DNA of 64,000 nt from NCBI RefSeq assembly GCF_014851765.1, contig NZ_JACVAI010000001.1, positions 1-64,000 on the forward strand, written 5' to 3'. The position numbers were made by a program, and so were the translations under genes. Below the pieces are notes generated by a model, which searched no databases, had not been told where the DNA came from, and saw only the letters and a program-made list of their open reading frames with translations. Of the stretch, positions 1 through 8,282 are shown piece by piece (position 1 is the stretch's first letter; the number at the start of each line of letters is the position of its first letter). The stretch comes from Pseudomonas sp. PDM04. GTDB lineage: Bacteria; Pseudomonadota; Gammaproteobacteria; Pseudomonadales; Pseudomonadaceae.

Positions 1-994
1 GGTTTTTGAACCAGGTGACGGGTTTGGAACGGTCGTCGATTTGCACCGGATTGCCGACCGGGTCGTAGGCGTAATGCAAATCCTGCAACAGGGCTTGGCC
101 GGGCAGACCTGCACTCAAGCGTTCGAGGCGTGCATCCTCGGGGCGAAATTCGGCGCGGGTGATGACGCCGTTACCTGCCCGCTCCTGCTCGACCAGGCCA
201 CTGGCGTTATAGTGGATGTCGCTGACCAGGGTCGTCTCATCGCGTTCCTGGCTCTGCAAGTAAACGGCACTGAGTTGCCCCGCGCACGTCCGGCTCATGC
301 GCCGAAGATTGCCCATCGCATCGGTCTGCGCCGCCACCTCGCCCAAGGCATCGTAAGCCCAGCGGCTGTCGAGACCGGGGGCGGTCTCCAGTAACGCATC
401 GCGAGCAGCAATCTCCTCTGGCCAGTCCACCGCCTCAAGCGATGCCAGAAAATGACTGGTCTCCAGCAGCGGCAACCCCTGCACACTGTAATCGGGCATG
501 TGCCGGGTGGTGGCGGGGTCGTCGTGACGGATCAACTGGCCGCACTGATTGCGAGCGTCACCCTCAACCCCGCCGTACTGAAAACGCTCGACCACCCGCG
601 CGACCTCGCCGTGAAGCTGCTCGGTGATCGCCAAGGGGCGCAGTCGATTATCGTAACCCCGCTGCTGGCTGCCGCGACTGTCCCAGCGCTGCACCAGCTG
701 CCCCGCCTCGCCCAGCAGCGCCACGACCCATCCTGCATCGACACGGGCAGCCAACAGCTCCACCGCTGACAACCCATGAACCGCCCCCAGGTTCGGGCCA
801 AGCCCCTCGGCAAACAACCTGTGATCAAACTGCGCCACGGCACGCCCCCGCGGATCAAACACCTGCCGGGTGATGTGCGCTTGCGACGGCTCTTCCTCGA
901 CAGCCCGACAATAAGCCACCGCCCGCACTGCCAGGCCTCGCGGGTCGATCACCGCGAGATCGGGTGTATGGGCATGTACGCCGAGGCTGTTCAT
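1..994 (-). CDS. TccC/RHS repeat-family toxin component, 3' end outside window
   Basis: Open frame of about 331 codons that starts at an ATG at 994 and runs off the left edge. The N-terminus (MNSLGVHAHTPDLAVIDPRG) followed by FDPRGRAVAQFDHRLF is the opening typical of TccC-like C subunits of insecticidal Tc toxins and related RHS proteins. Further in, YD-type segments such as AYDALGEVAAQTDAMGNL and HYAYDPVGNPVQIDDRS are visible. In this family the N-terminal RHS shell encloses a variable C-terminal toxin, which lies beyond the window, so the effector activity cannot be told. No clear Shine-Dalgarno precedes the ATG, but a stop lies about 12 codons upstream in this frame, which leaves little room for another start. 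A plain RHS or polymorphic-toxin protein is the alternative. Confidence 0.8.
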   Translation of the reverse strand, partial: MNSLGVHAHTPDLAVIDPRGLAVRAVAYCRAVEEEPSQAHITRQVFDPRGRAVAQFDHRLFAEGLGPNLGAVHGLSAVELLAARVDAGWVVALLGEAGQLVQRWDSRGSQQRGYDNRLRPLAITEQLHGEVARVVERFQYGGVEGDARNQCGQLIRHDDPATTRHMPDYSVQGLPLLETSHFLASLEAVDWPEEIAARDALLETAPGLDSRWAYDALGEVAAQTDAMGNLRRMSRTCAGQLSAVYLQSQERDETTLVSDIHYNASGLVEQERAGNGVITRAEFRPEDARLERLSAGLPGQALLQDLHYAYDPVGNPVQIDDRSKPVTWFKN

Positions 995-1180
995 GGGGCT
1001 GTGAATACCACGCCGGACATGTCGCGGCTACTGACACAAATGACAGTTCTTCGCGCCAGACCCGATCAATCTGACGACAGGCGCCTGACCACCTGCTCGG
1101 CCGATGCCAGGCAACGGGTCAGCCTCCGCTGATTCAATGCCGAACAGATCACCAGGCCGAGTACGTCATGGCGCTCACGC

Positions 1181-1969
1181 TCAAAACGTGCCCGGGTAGC
1201 TGCCGCCGTCGAGCAACAGGTTCTGCCCGGTGAGAAAGCCGGCGTGACGGCTGCAAATGAACGCGCAGTAAGCCCCGAACTCGTCGGGCTCGCCGAAGCG
1301 CTGCGCCGGTACGTTGCGCCGACGCTGCTGGCTGACCTGCTCGACACTGGTGCCACTGGCATCAGCAGCGGCGCTTAGGGTCTTGTGCAGGCGCTCGGTC
1401 TCGAAAGGACCGGGCAACAGGTTGTTGATCGTCACGTTGTTCCCGGCCAGCCGCGACTGGCGTGCAAGCCCGGCAATGAAACCGGTGAGACCGCTGCGGG
1501 CGCCGTTGGACAGCCCCAGCACGTCGATCGGCGCCTTGACCGCGCCTGAAGTGATGTTGACCACACGGCCGAACCCGCGCTCGGCCATGCCATCGACGCA
1601 GGCCTTGATCAGTTCGATCGGCGTGAGCATGTTGGCGTCCAGTGCCTTCAACCAGTCTTCGCGCTGCCAGTCGCGGAAGTCGCCCGGGGGTGGGCCGCCA
1701 GCGTTGTTGATCAGGATGTCCACCTGCGGGCAGGCCGCCAGCACCTGCTCACGTACCGTCGCGTCGCTGATGTCGCCGGCCACGGTGCGCACTTCAATGC
1801 CACTCGCGAGGGTGCGCAACTGCGTGGCAGCCACCTGCAAGGCTTCGTCGCCACGGGCATTGATCACCAGGTTGACGCCCTCCTTCGCCAGGGCTCGCGC
1901 ACAGGCCAGGCCCAGCCCCTTGCTGGCGGCACAGACGATCGCCCAGCGTCCCGAGATTCCCAGATCCAT
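1181..1969 (-). CDS. Atypical SDR-family protein with degenerate active site
   Basis: 262 residues with a Rossmann fold of the short-chain dehydrogenase family. The nucleotide-binding loop is CAASKGLG instead of TGxxxGxG, and NNAGG is present near residue 90. The catalytic region reads ITSGAVKAPIDVLGLSNGARSG: the usual YxxxK is replaced by SxxxR, so the catalytic Tyr and Lys both appear to be missing. SDR subgroups resembling beta-ketoacyl reductases but lacking the full tetrad are known. The ATG at 1969 is chosen because GGGAGT lies 8 bases upstream; a GTG two codons earlier is possible. Substrate unknown. It is a single gene, transcribed away from the DUF2388 gene. Confidence 0.8.
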   Translation of the reverse strand: MDLGISGRWAIVCAASKGLGLACARALAKEGVNLVINARGDEALQVAATQLRTLASGIEVRTVAGDISDATVREQVLAACPQVDILINNAGGPPPGDFRDWQREDWLKALDANMLTPIELIKACVDGMAERGFGRVVNITSGAVKAPIDVLGLSNGARSGLTGFIAGLARQSRLAGNNVTINNLLPGPFETERLHKTLSAAADASGTSVEQVSQQRRRNVPAQRFGEPDEFGAYCAFICSRHAGFLTGQNLLLDGGSYPGTF

Positions 1970-2176
1970 GTCCACACTCCCGACCGTTGAAAACCATTAC
2001 GTTACCACCCGCGCTCGTTTCCTCAAGCGCTGACTCAGCCGGCGCGAGGGACATGAACGCGGTCCCGGATGATCGGCGATATCGGTTGCAAGGAACTCTG
2101 GACGCGTGTCGCGAATCCTAAGTGATGTGGTACTTCCCCTCACGCAGTACGTTCCACCCTTTCGGAGGACACTGTC

Positions 2177-2494
2177 ATGCGCCGTCTGATCATTATCTCT
2201 TCTCTTGTGTTGTGCTTACCCGTTGGCTCGGCTTTGGCGAAAGTGGATGCGGGCGATGTCGCCACATCGGCCGGGGTTTCCGCTTCGCTGTACTCGACGT
2301 TCAAGGACCATAAACTCATGATCCCTGCGCGGGATGACGCCTCCAGCTTCGTGGCCAGTGGCGGTGCCATTCGCGGCGTGTATCTGGAGTCGGTCATGCA
2401 GCAGATCCGCCAGGACAATCCCGGGCTCAACGCCAGCGACGAAGACCTGGCCAGGGCCATTTTGATCCAGGACGGTGCCGCTGCCGGGCAATAA
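2177..2494 (+). CDS. DUF2388 family small secreted protein
   Basis: 105 residues with a clean signal peptide (MRRLIIISSLVLCLPVGSALA) and a mature part containing ARDDASSFVASGG and IRGVYLE, the hallmark of the Pseudomonas DUF2388 family. These proteins are predicted to be periplasmic and have no established function; several exist per genome. TCGGAGGAC lies 7 to 13 bases before the ATG. It appears to be monocistronic. The downstream 200 bases hold no gene I can support. Confidence 0.85.
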   Translation: MRRLIIISSLVLCLPVGSALAKVDAGDVATSAGVSASLYSTFKDHKLMIPARDDASSFVASGGAIRGVYLESVMQQIRQDNPGLNASDEDLARAILIQDGAAAGQ

Positions 2495-2703
2495 AGGCTG
2501 AAAAAATCGTGGTGGGGCTTGTGACACCTGGATCGCGTTTCCGGCCCTGCTTCGCTTTTCCGCAGATTCTGCGTCTCAACGTGCCCAGCCGGCCATCCGC
2601 TGTGCGTTGCGGCTGACCCCGCCGCACACCCCGATCACCGCGTCATTGAACTCGGCAATCGGTGTGCACGCCCCGGCAATGGTCCCTGACCCGGGTGGCC
2701 GCT

Positions 2704-3495
2704 TCAGCGATAGCGCGGCGCCGGCCTTGAGCTCCCGAACAGCCCCGAAAGGACTTGGCGCTGGGCCTCGTAACGGTCCCACTGTTCACCGTCGTGCAGA
2801 CCCGGAATGGTCACCACTTCGCCGCTGGCAAACCCTGCCAGCGCGGCATCGACCATGTCCTCGGCGGACATGACGATTTCATGCGGCAGGTTCTCCACCG
2901 GATTGCCCGCCTCGCTCCAGAACTCGGTGGCCGTGGCGCCGGGCAACACGGCTTGAATGCGAATGCCTTTGTCGGCCAGCTCGTGGTGCATGGATTGGCT
3001 CAGACTCAGAACGAACGCCTTGCTGCCGCCGTACACGCCATTGAGAATTTCCGGCGCAATCGCCACGATCGAGGAAATGTTGATCACCGCGCCCGTGCCC
3101 CGGGCCACGAATCCCGGGACCACCGCGTAGGCCAGGCGCATCAGTGCGGTGACGTTGAGGGTGATCATGTCCTGCATATCGTCCACCGGACTGGCGAGCA
3201 ACGGCATGACACCGCCTACCCCGGCGTTGTTGACCAGCAAAGTGATGCTGGCGTCGGTGCGCAGAATGTCTTCGACGCGGCGCAAGTCCGCCGGGTCTTT
3301 CAGATCGGCGGCGACCACTTCCACGGCGCGTCCGGTTTCATTACTCAAGTGATCGGCCAGGCTGTCGAGCCTGGCCCGACTGCGGGCGACCAGAATCAGG
3401 TCATAACCCTGGCGGGCGAGACGGTCGGCGTAGACCGCGCCGATACCGGAAGAGGCGCCCGTGATCAGGGCGGTGCCTTTGGATGAGAGAGCCAT
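2704..3495 (-). CDS. Classical SDR-family NAD(P)-dependent oxidoreductase
   Basis: 263 residues. The dinucleotide motif TGASSGIG lies at about residues 12-19, NNAGVGG near 90, catalytic Ser in NISSIVA and YGGSK near 155, so the tetrad is complete. The Arg-rich segment after beta-2 (VARSRARLDSL) fits NADPH preference. AAGGAAACC precedes the ATG. It is divergent from the GlxA-family regulator at 3621 with a 125-base shared control region, so it is a likely target of that regulator. The substrate cannot be inferred. Confidence 0.85.
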   Translation of the reverse strand: MALSSKGTALITGASSGIGAVYADRLARQGYDLILVARSRARLDSLADHLSNETGRAVEVVAADLKDPADLRRVEDILRTDASITLLVNNAGVGGVMPLLASPVDDMQDMITLNVTALMRLAYAVVPGFVARGTGAVINISSIVAIAPEILNGVYGGSKAFVLSLSQSMHHELADKGIRIQAVLPGATATEFWSEAGNPVENLPHEIVMSAEDMVDAALAGFASGEVVTIPGLHDGEQWDRYEAQRQVLSGLFGSSRPAPRYR

Positions 3496-3620
3496 GCTTG
3501 GTTTCCTTCAGTGCAGGGGGCGAGGTGTTCGCCGGTGTGCACAGTTATAAATGGACTCACGCCCGACTCAAATGACGTTTAAAGTACGGTTTTAGGACAT
3601 CCGATATCGAGGGCATCGAA

Positions 3621-4565
3621 ATGACTTCCGTGGCGTTCGTGGTGTTTGATGGTTTCCAGTCCATGGCCCTGGCTGCCATGCCCGTGTTCGAGTACGCCAA
3701 CTTCAGCGCGGGCGAAGCGCTTTACCAGGTGAGCGTCGTATCAGAAGACGGCCGCACTCTGCGCGCGTCCGGCGGCTTGAGCGTGGGCACCGAGGCCTTC
3801 GATGAGCGAGTGTTCGATACGGTGATCGTGGTGGGCGGCGATGCCATTCTCCAGCAGGCCCCCGAGGGTGTTCTGGATTACCTGCGCGCCAGCGTGAAAA
3901 CCGCCCGGCGCACGGCATCCATCTGTTCCGGGGCGTTCGTCCTGGCCCAGGCCGGGCTGCTCGACGGGCGACGGGCGACCACGCACTGGGCATATGCGCG
4001 GGATCTGCAGGCGCGGTTTCCGTCGATCAAAGTCGAGGAAGACCGCATTTATGTGGTCGACGGTGCGGTCTGGACCTCGGCCGGCATGACGGCCGGCATC
4101 GATCTGGCGCTGGCTATGGTCGAAAAGGACCACGGCGCCGAACTGGCCCGCTCCGTGGCGCAGAAACTGGTGATGTACCACCGCCGCGCGGGCGGCCAGT
4201 CCCAGCACTCGGCGTTGCTGGAGCTGGAGCCGAAATCCGATCGTATCCAGACCGTCCTCGGCTACGCCCGAGAACACCTGGCGCAAGCGTTGTCGGTGGA
4301 GCAACTGGCGGACGTGGCGCGCCTGAGCCCACGCCAGTTCAGCCGCGCCTTTCGCGCCGAAACCGGTCAGTCGCCGGCCAAGGCCATCGAAAACCTGCGC
4401 CTGGAAGCGGCCCGGCAGATGCTCGAACGCGGACGCCTGACCCTCGACCAGATCGCCATGGAAACCGGGTTCAGCGATCGTCGACGAATGCGTGAAGCCT
4501 TTCTCCGGGCCTTCGGACAACCGCCCCAGGTGATCCGGCGCAGTGCCCGGGCCGAGATGCTGTAG
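3621..4565 (+). CDS. GlxA-family transcriptional regulator (DJ-1/PfpI plus AraC HTH)
   Basis: 314 residues. Residues 1 to about 175 form a DJ-1/PfpI-like domain with the nucleophile-elbow cysteine in ICSGAFVLAQAG. Residues 210-314 form a double AraC helix-turn-helix (LSVEQLADVARLSPRQFSRAF and LTLDQIAMETGFSDRRRMREAF). Members of this architecture sense small amines or metabolites and activate neighbouring genes. GAGGGCATCGAA precedes the ATG. It is divergent from the SDR gene at 2704-3495, which is the obvious candidate target. Confidence 0.9.
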   Translation: MTSVAFVVFDGFQSMALAAMPVFEYANFSAGEALYQVSVVSEDGRTLRASGGLSVGTEAFDERVFDTVIVVGGDAILQQAPEGVLDYLRASVKTARRTASICSGAFVLAQAGLLDGRRATTHWAYARDLQARFPSIKVEEDRIYVVDGAVWTSAGMTAGIDLALAMVEKDHGAELARSVAQKLVMYHRRAGGQSQHSALLELEPKSDRIQTVLGYAREHLAQALSVEQLADVARLSPRQFSRAFRAETGQSPAKAIENLRLEAARQMLERGRLTLDQIAMETGFSDRRRMREAFLRAFGQPPQVIRRSARAEML

Positions 4566-4620
4566 ACGCCGGGAATCCAGCAGGCCAATGGACGGTGGGA
4601 GCACCACACGATCATGGCGG

Positions 4621-4640
4621 CAGCGAGCCTGCTCGCGATA
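4621..4640. repeat. REP-like palindrome
   Basis: The inverted form of the Pseudomonas REP core, CGAGCCTGCTCGCGAT, lies in the gap between the convergent GlxA-type regulator and iacG. It may terminate or stabilise either transcript. Confidence 0.6.
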
Positions 4641-4657
4641 GACGATAACGCGGTTCT

Positions 4658-5170
4658 TCAGCAGGCCGCCCCGGCATGCTCCAGGCGGTGAAACAGACGG
4701 TTGAAATACACCAGGCTGTCGCCCTCCCCGCGCACACCCACTTTCGACAGTTCAACGAACATCACCGAATGCGAGCCCACTTCCTTGCACTCGCTGATTC
4801 GCCCTTCCAGTTGCACCAGCGCATCGCGCAGCACCGGCACACCGGTGTCGCCGCCGTCCCACAGGTCCCAGGCAAAGCGCTCGGCCATCGACACCTGGGT
4901 CATGCCGGCAAAGTGGCGGGCCAGTTCTTCCTGCTCGCCACACAACACGTTGACGCACAATTGGCCGTTGGTGCGGAACACGTCGTGGGTGGCGCTGTTG
5001 CGGTTGACGCACACCAGCACGGTGGGCGGCGAATCCGTCACCGAGCACACCGCGCTGGCGGTAATCCCGCAGCGCCCGCCCGGGCCGTTGGTGGTGATGA
5101 TGTTCACCGCCGCCGGCAACTGCGCCATGGCGTTGCGAAAGTCGATTTGCTGCTGGCTCAGGTCGGCCAT
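4658..5170 (-). CDS. iacG: Flavin reductase, IacG/HpaC type
   Basis: 170 residues of the flavin reductase fold, closely resembling the HpaC reductase of 4-hydroxyphenylacetate 3-monooxygenase: DFRNAMAQLPAAVNIITT, GITASAVCSVTDSPP, CVNVL and RHFAGMT are all family signatures. It should use NAD(P)H to supply reduced FAD or FMN. No HpaB partner is nearby. In iac loci the equivalent gene is iacG, thought to feed the flavin monooxygenase IacA, and here the rest of the iac genes begin 2 kb away. AAAGGGGCACC precedes the ATG. It is divergent from the FixJ-like regulator, whose shared upstream region carries the motif also found before iacA. Confidence 0.8.
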   Translation of the reverse strand: MADLSQQQIDFRNAMAQLPAAVNIITTNGPGGRCGITASAVCSVTDSPPTVLVCVNRNSATHDVFRTNGQLCVNVLCGEQEELARHFAGMTQVSMAERFAWDLWDGGDTGVPVLRDALVQLEGRISECKEVGSHSVMFVELSKVGVRGEGDSLVYFNRLFHRLEHAGAAC

Positions 5171-5299
5171 GTCGGTGCCCCTTTTATTGTGCCGGACCGT
5201 CGTTTCGCGGTCCCGGGTGATGGCTACAAGACTAAGGCCCGAGGCGGCACGCAGCCATTCTGACGATCCCCATGACGAGGTGGGCTTTCCGCTAGTCGC

Positions 5300-5315
5300 C
5301 TAGGTGGTTTCTTTA
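5300..5315 (-). promoter_or_regulatory. Candidate operator shared with the iacA control region
   Basis: Read on the minus strand this is TAAAGAAACCACCTAG. The iacA/sensor-kinase intergenic region carries TAAAGAAAACCCCTAG at 14147-14162, identical at 14 of 16 positions. Both sit in divergent control regions of the split iac regulon, so the motif is a candidate binding site of the FixJ-like regulator. This is inference from two copies only. Confidence 0.45.
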
Positions 5316-5413
5316 TCGTCAGGGGCTGCGGCAGTGGGTATTCTGCAGGCAGGCGTGACAATCAACGCCGATCTCCGCCGCAGCGTGCACGCGGGCGAAA
5401 ACAATAATTAGAA

Positions 5414-6061
5414 ATGTCGTGGCAACCCTTGATGGAAACTCGCAAACCGATTGTTTATATCGTCGACGACGACAAGGATCTGCGCACCTCGCTGGCCTGG
5501 TTACTGGAATCGGTCAGTGTGCAGGCGCAGTGTTTTGCCGGCGCCGAAGAATTCCTCAGCCAGTACGACCCACGGCAACCGGCGTGCCTGGTGCTGGACG
5601 TGCGCATGCCGGAAACCAGCGGCTTCCAGCTTCAGGATATCCTCAACCAGCGCGGCAGCAGCCTGCCGACGATTTTCGTCTCGGCCCATGGCGACATCCC
5701 GATGTCGGTGACCGCGATGAAAAACGGCGCGCTGGACTTCGTTGAGAAACCCTACAACCCCCAGCAGATGATCGACCGCATCCAGGCCGCGCTGAAAACC
5801 GCCGTACACGCCCAGGCCGACCAGGAACAACGCCAGCACCTGCAGAGCAAACTGGCCTTGCTGACCAGTCGCGAGCGTGAAGTGTTAATGCTGGTGATCG
5901 ACGGCAAGGCGAGCAAGGTCATTGCCCGGGAGCTGAACATCAGTGTGAAGACCGTTGATGTGCACCGCACCAAGATCAAGGAAAAGATGGGCGTGACCAG
6001 CATCGCCATGCTGGTGCGCGAGGTGCTGCATCTGCCGGCGGAGGAGCCGCTGCGGCATTGA
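5414..6061 (+). CDS. FixJ/NarL-type response regulator, likely controls iac genes
   Basis: 215 residues (209 if the in-frame ATG at 5432 is used; neither has a strong ribosome site). Receiver domain: VDDDKD acidic pocket, phospho-acceptor Asp in LVLDVRMPE (residue 62 counting from the first ATG), and conserved Lys in FVEKPY. C-terminal LuxR-type helix-turn-helix: LTSREREVLMLVIDG through VKTVDVHRTKI. The FixJ-like form fits a PAS-containing kinase, and the only such kinase nearby is at 14261-15745, on the other side of the iac operon. Two-component control of iac genes has been reported in some Burkholderiaceae. The gene is divergent from iacG. Confidence 0.85.
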   Translation: MSWQPLMETRKPIVYIVDDDKDLRTSLAWLLESVSVQAQCFAGAEEFLSQYDPRQPACLVLDVRMPETSGFQLQDILNQRGSSLPTIFVSAHGDIPMSVTAMKNGALDFVEKPYNPQQMIDRIQAALKTAVHAQADQEQRQHLQSKLALLTSREREVLMLVIDGKASKVIARELNISVKTVDVHRTKIKEKMGVTSIAMLVREVLHLPAEEPLRH

Positions 6062-6071
6062 CAAACCGAGG

Positions 6072-6102
6072 CCGCCATCGCGAGCAGGCTCGCTCCCACA
6101 GG
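6072..6102. repeat. REP element
   Basis: GCCATCGCGAGCAGGCTCGC followed by TCCCACAGG, a full Pseudomonas REP unit just after the response-regulator stop, between two convergent genes. Confidence 0.8.
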
Positions 6103-6156
6103 TTGGATGGTGTCCGCAAGCCCGCTCCCCGATGGATCAGGGGTGCGGTGGCAGGG

Positions 6157-7077
6157 TCAAACCTGGCTGTAACGCTTGCGATAAACCCCCGGCGATACGC
6201 CGAAGCGCGATTTGAACGCTGACGAGAAATAGCTGGAATCCGAGAACCCCCACGCATAGCACAGCGCCGACAGTTTCTGCTCGACATCGCTGCGACGCAG
6301 GTTTTCCGCGCAGAAGTCCAGGCGGCGGTGCTTGATGTACTGCGCCACCACCAGGCCACGCTTGGAGAACATCCGGTACAGCCCGCGTACGGAAATCCCC
6401 ACTTCCCGGGCAATCAGTTCAGGGCACAGTTCCTCGGTGCCAAGGTGGTCGTCAATGTAGGCGATGATCTTGCGGAACTGCCGCTCATGGGCGTCGCCGC
6501 CGCTGTCGCGGGTGCTGATGCCCGGCAATAGCAGGCTGACCAGCGCATCGAGCACCGCTTCGCTCTCCTGCATCTCCAGGCCTTCCTGCTGCCGGGTGTC
6601 CAGCACAAGCTTGTTGGCCATCGCCGCCAGCGGCGAGTTGGCGGCAATACGGGTCGCGCAGTTGACCGCGTTGAAATGAGAGCCGCGCTCGACCACCTGA
6701 CGCGGCAGGATCAGCGACAACTGCCGCGAATCTTCGTGATAGGTCATGTCGCTGGGGCGACTGGCATCGATCAGCGCGATGTCGCCAGCGCCCAGGCGGG
6801 CGCGATTGCCGCCCTGCTCCAGCTGCGAACTGCCGCGCATCTGGAACACCGCGTAGTAATGCCCGTCGCTGCTGACGCTGACGTCCTTGCTGGTGCGGTA
6901 CAGGTGCACGTGCGCCATGTCGACGACACTGAGATTGATCGCGCCGCTGCGGTATTCCGCCAGCTCACCGTAGAAATCCGTGTCCAGGGCGCGTGCATCG
7001 AAACGCCCACAGGCCTGGTTGACCTGGTTCAACCAGCTTTCGAACGCCTCGTTGCGAACCGCCGAAGAAGTCATCAT
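6157..7077 (-). CDS. feaR: FeaR-like AraC-family regulator
   Basis: 306 residues. The N-terminal half is an AraC-binding-like domain (FESWLNQVNQACGRF; GAGDIALIDASRPSDM) and residues 200-306 are an AraC helix-turn-helix (ISVRGLYRMFSKRGLVVAQYI; AWGFSDSSYFSSAFKSRFG). Similarity by eye to Escherichia coli FeaR is high across the full length; FeaR activates the amine oxidase and aldehyde dehydrogenase genes for phenylethylamine and tyramine. Here an aromatic amine dehydrogenase operon lies at 17106, and iacF follows 150 bases away, so FeaR may coordinate amine oxidation with indole-acetate breakdown. ATG at 7077 is used; an adjacent GTG at 7080 is possible. Confidence 0.85.
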   Translation of the reverse strand: MMTSSAVRNEAFESWLNQVNQACGRFDARALDTDFYGELAEYRSGAINLSVVDMAHVHLYRTSKDVSVSSDGHYYAVFQMRGSSQLEQGGNRARLGAGDIALIDASRPSDMTYHEDSRQLSLILPRQVVERGSHFNAVNCATRIAANSPLAAMANKLVLDTRQQEGLEMQESEAVLDALVSLLLPGISTRDSGGDAHERQFRKIIAYIDDHLGTEELCPELIAREVGISVRGLYRMFSKRGLVVAQYIKHRRLDFCAENLRRSDVEQKLSALCYAWGFSDSSYFSSAFKSRFGVSPGVYRKRYSQV

Positions 7078-7225
7078 CACTGCAAAGCCTCACGTCTTTA
7101 TTGTTATTTTTCGACCGCTTCGTCGAGCGGTTCGGTCTGTACCCTGACCCGGCTGTCTCCTCCTTCGACCGCCGCCGGGCGTTATTCAACAGGCTCCGGC
7201 GCCGGCTTGCCAGTCTTCCCTGGGG

Positions 7226-8173
7226 TCAGAGGTCCAATACCAGACGAGCGGAAACCGCGCGGGACACGCAGGCGCAAATCTGCTTGTTGGCGGCCTTTTC
7301 CCTGGTCGACAGGCAGTTATCGCGATGCTCCGGCACGCCGTCCAGTACGTCAACGATGCAGGTCCCGCAAATGCCTTCGCGGCATTCGGTGTCGATGTCA
7401 CAGCCGTGCGCCTGCAACACGTCCACCAGCGCCGTGTTCGCCGGCACCTGGAGCACTACGCCGGAGCTGGCCAGCTCAACTTCGAAGCCGCCGCTGGGGC
7501 CGGCATTCGCTTCGGGGTCCGCCTGGAAATGCTCAAGGTGGATGGCCTCGTCGCCACGGCAGCGGGACGCCACCTCCACCACCTTGTTCATGAACGGCGC
7601 CGGGCCGCAGGTATAGACGTGCGCAGCACTGCCGGCCCGGGCCAGGCAATCACTGAGCACCGCGTCCATGTCACCGGGCTCGACACCGTAGTGAAACTGC
7701 ACGTGCCCGGCAAACGTCTCGGCCAACAGCGCGGAAAACGCGGCGTACTGTGGCGAACGAGCGAAATAATGCAGGCGCCATGGCTGGCCGGTTTCCGCCA
7801 GCCGATACGCCATGCTCAACAGCGGTGTGACGCCGATCCCGGCGGCACACAACACATGCTCGCCGGCTTCAGGGTCGAGACGGAACAGATTGCGCGGCGC
7901 CCCCATTTCCAGCTCGGTGCCCTCCTGCACTTCGTGCAGCGCGGCGGAACCGCCACGGGACTGCGCCTCTTTCTTCACCGCCACCAGGTAAGCGCGGCGG
8001 TCTTGGGGTGGACTGCACAGCGAATACTGGCGGGTCACCCCGGTGGGCCCGGTCAGGTCGACGTGGGCACCGGGCTCATAGGTGTCGAGCGGCTGGCCGT
8101 CACTGCGCACGAGGCGAAAGGAGCGGATATCCAGCGCTTCGTCGACGATCCTTTCGATCTTCACCTTCATCAT
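7226..8173 (-). CDS. iacF: IacF, PDR/VanB-type ferredoxin reductase of the Rieske dioxygenase
   Basis: 315 residues in the phthalate dioxygenase reductase order: flavin-binding RQYSLCSPP, NAD-binding AAGIGVTPLLSMA, and a C-terminal plant-type 2Fe-2S ferredoxin with CREGICGTC and a fourth Cys in HRDNCLS. It passes electrons from NADH to the IacCD oxygenase. CAGGTGATG lies just upstream of the ATG at 8173 (a second ATG follows directly). Last gene of the leftward iac operon, about 110 bases after iacE. Confidence 0.9.
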   Translation of the reverse strand: MMKVKIERIVDEALDIRSFRLVRSDGQPLDTYEPGAHVDLTGPTGVTRQYSLCSPPQDRRAYLVAVKKEAQSRGGSAALHEVQEGTELEMGAPRNLFRLDPEAGEHVLCAAGIGVTPLLSMAYRLAETGQPWRLHYFARSPQYAAFSALLAETFAGHVQFHYGVEPGDMDAVLSDCLARAGSAAHVYTCGPAPFMNKVVEVASRCRGDEAIHLEHFQADPEANAGPSGGFEVELASSGVVLQVPANTALVDVLQAHGCDIDTECREGICGTCIVDVLDGVPEHRDNCLSTREKAANKQICACVSRAVSARLVLDL

Positions 8174-8282
8174 TGCATCACCTGAATCATCTTGTTTTGG
8201 TTGACTGCGCCCTGTGGCAGCGAGCGTGCGACGAATCGACCTGCTCGCTCCCACACTGGGGGACTTTGCGGATTGGCTGCGC

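Noticed and set aside
2495..2703. Small genes between the DUF2388 protein and the SDR gene
   Set aside because: Only Arg/Pro-rich frames without ribosome sites or motifs.
7116..7137. Hairpin ACCGCT/AGCGGT downstream of iacF as a terminator
   Set aside because: Six pairs only and no T tract in the direction of iac transcription.
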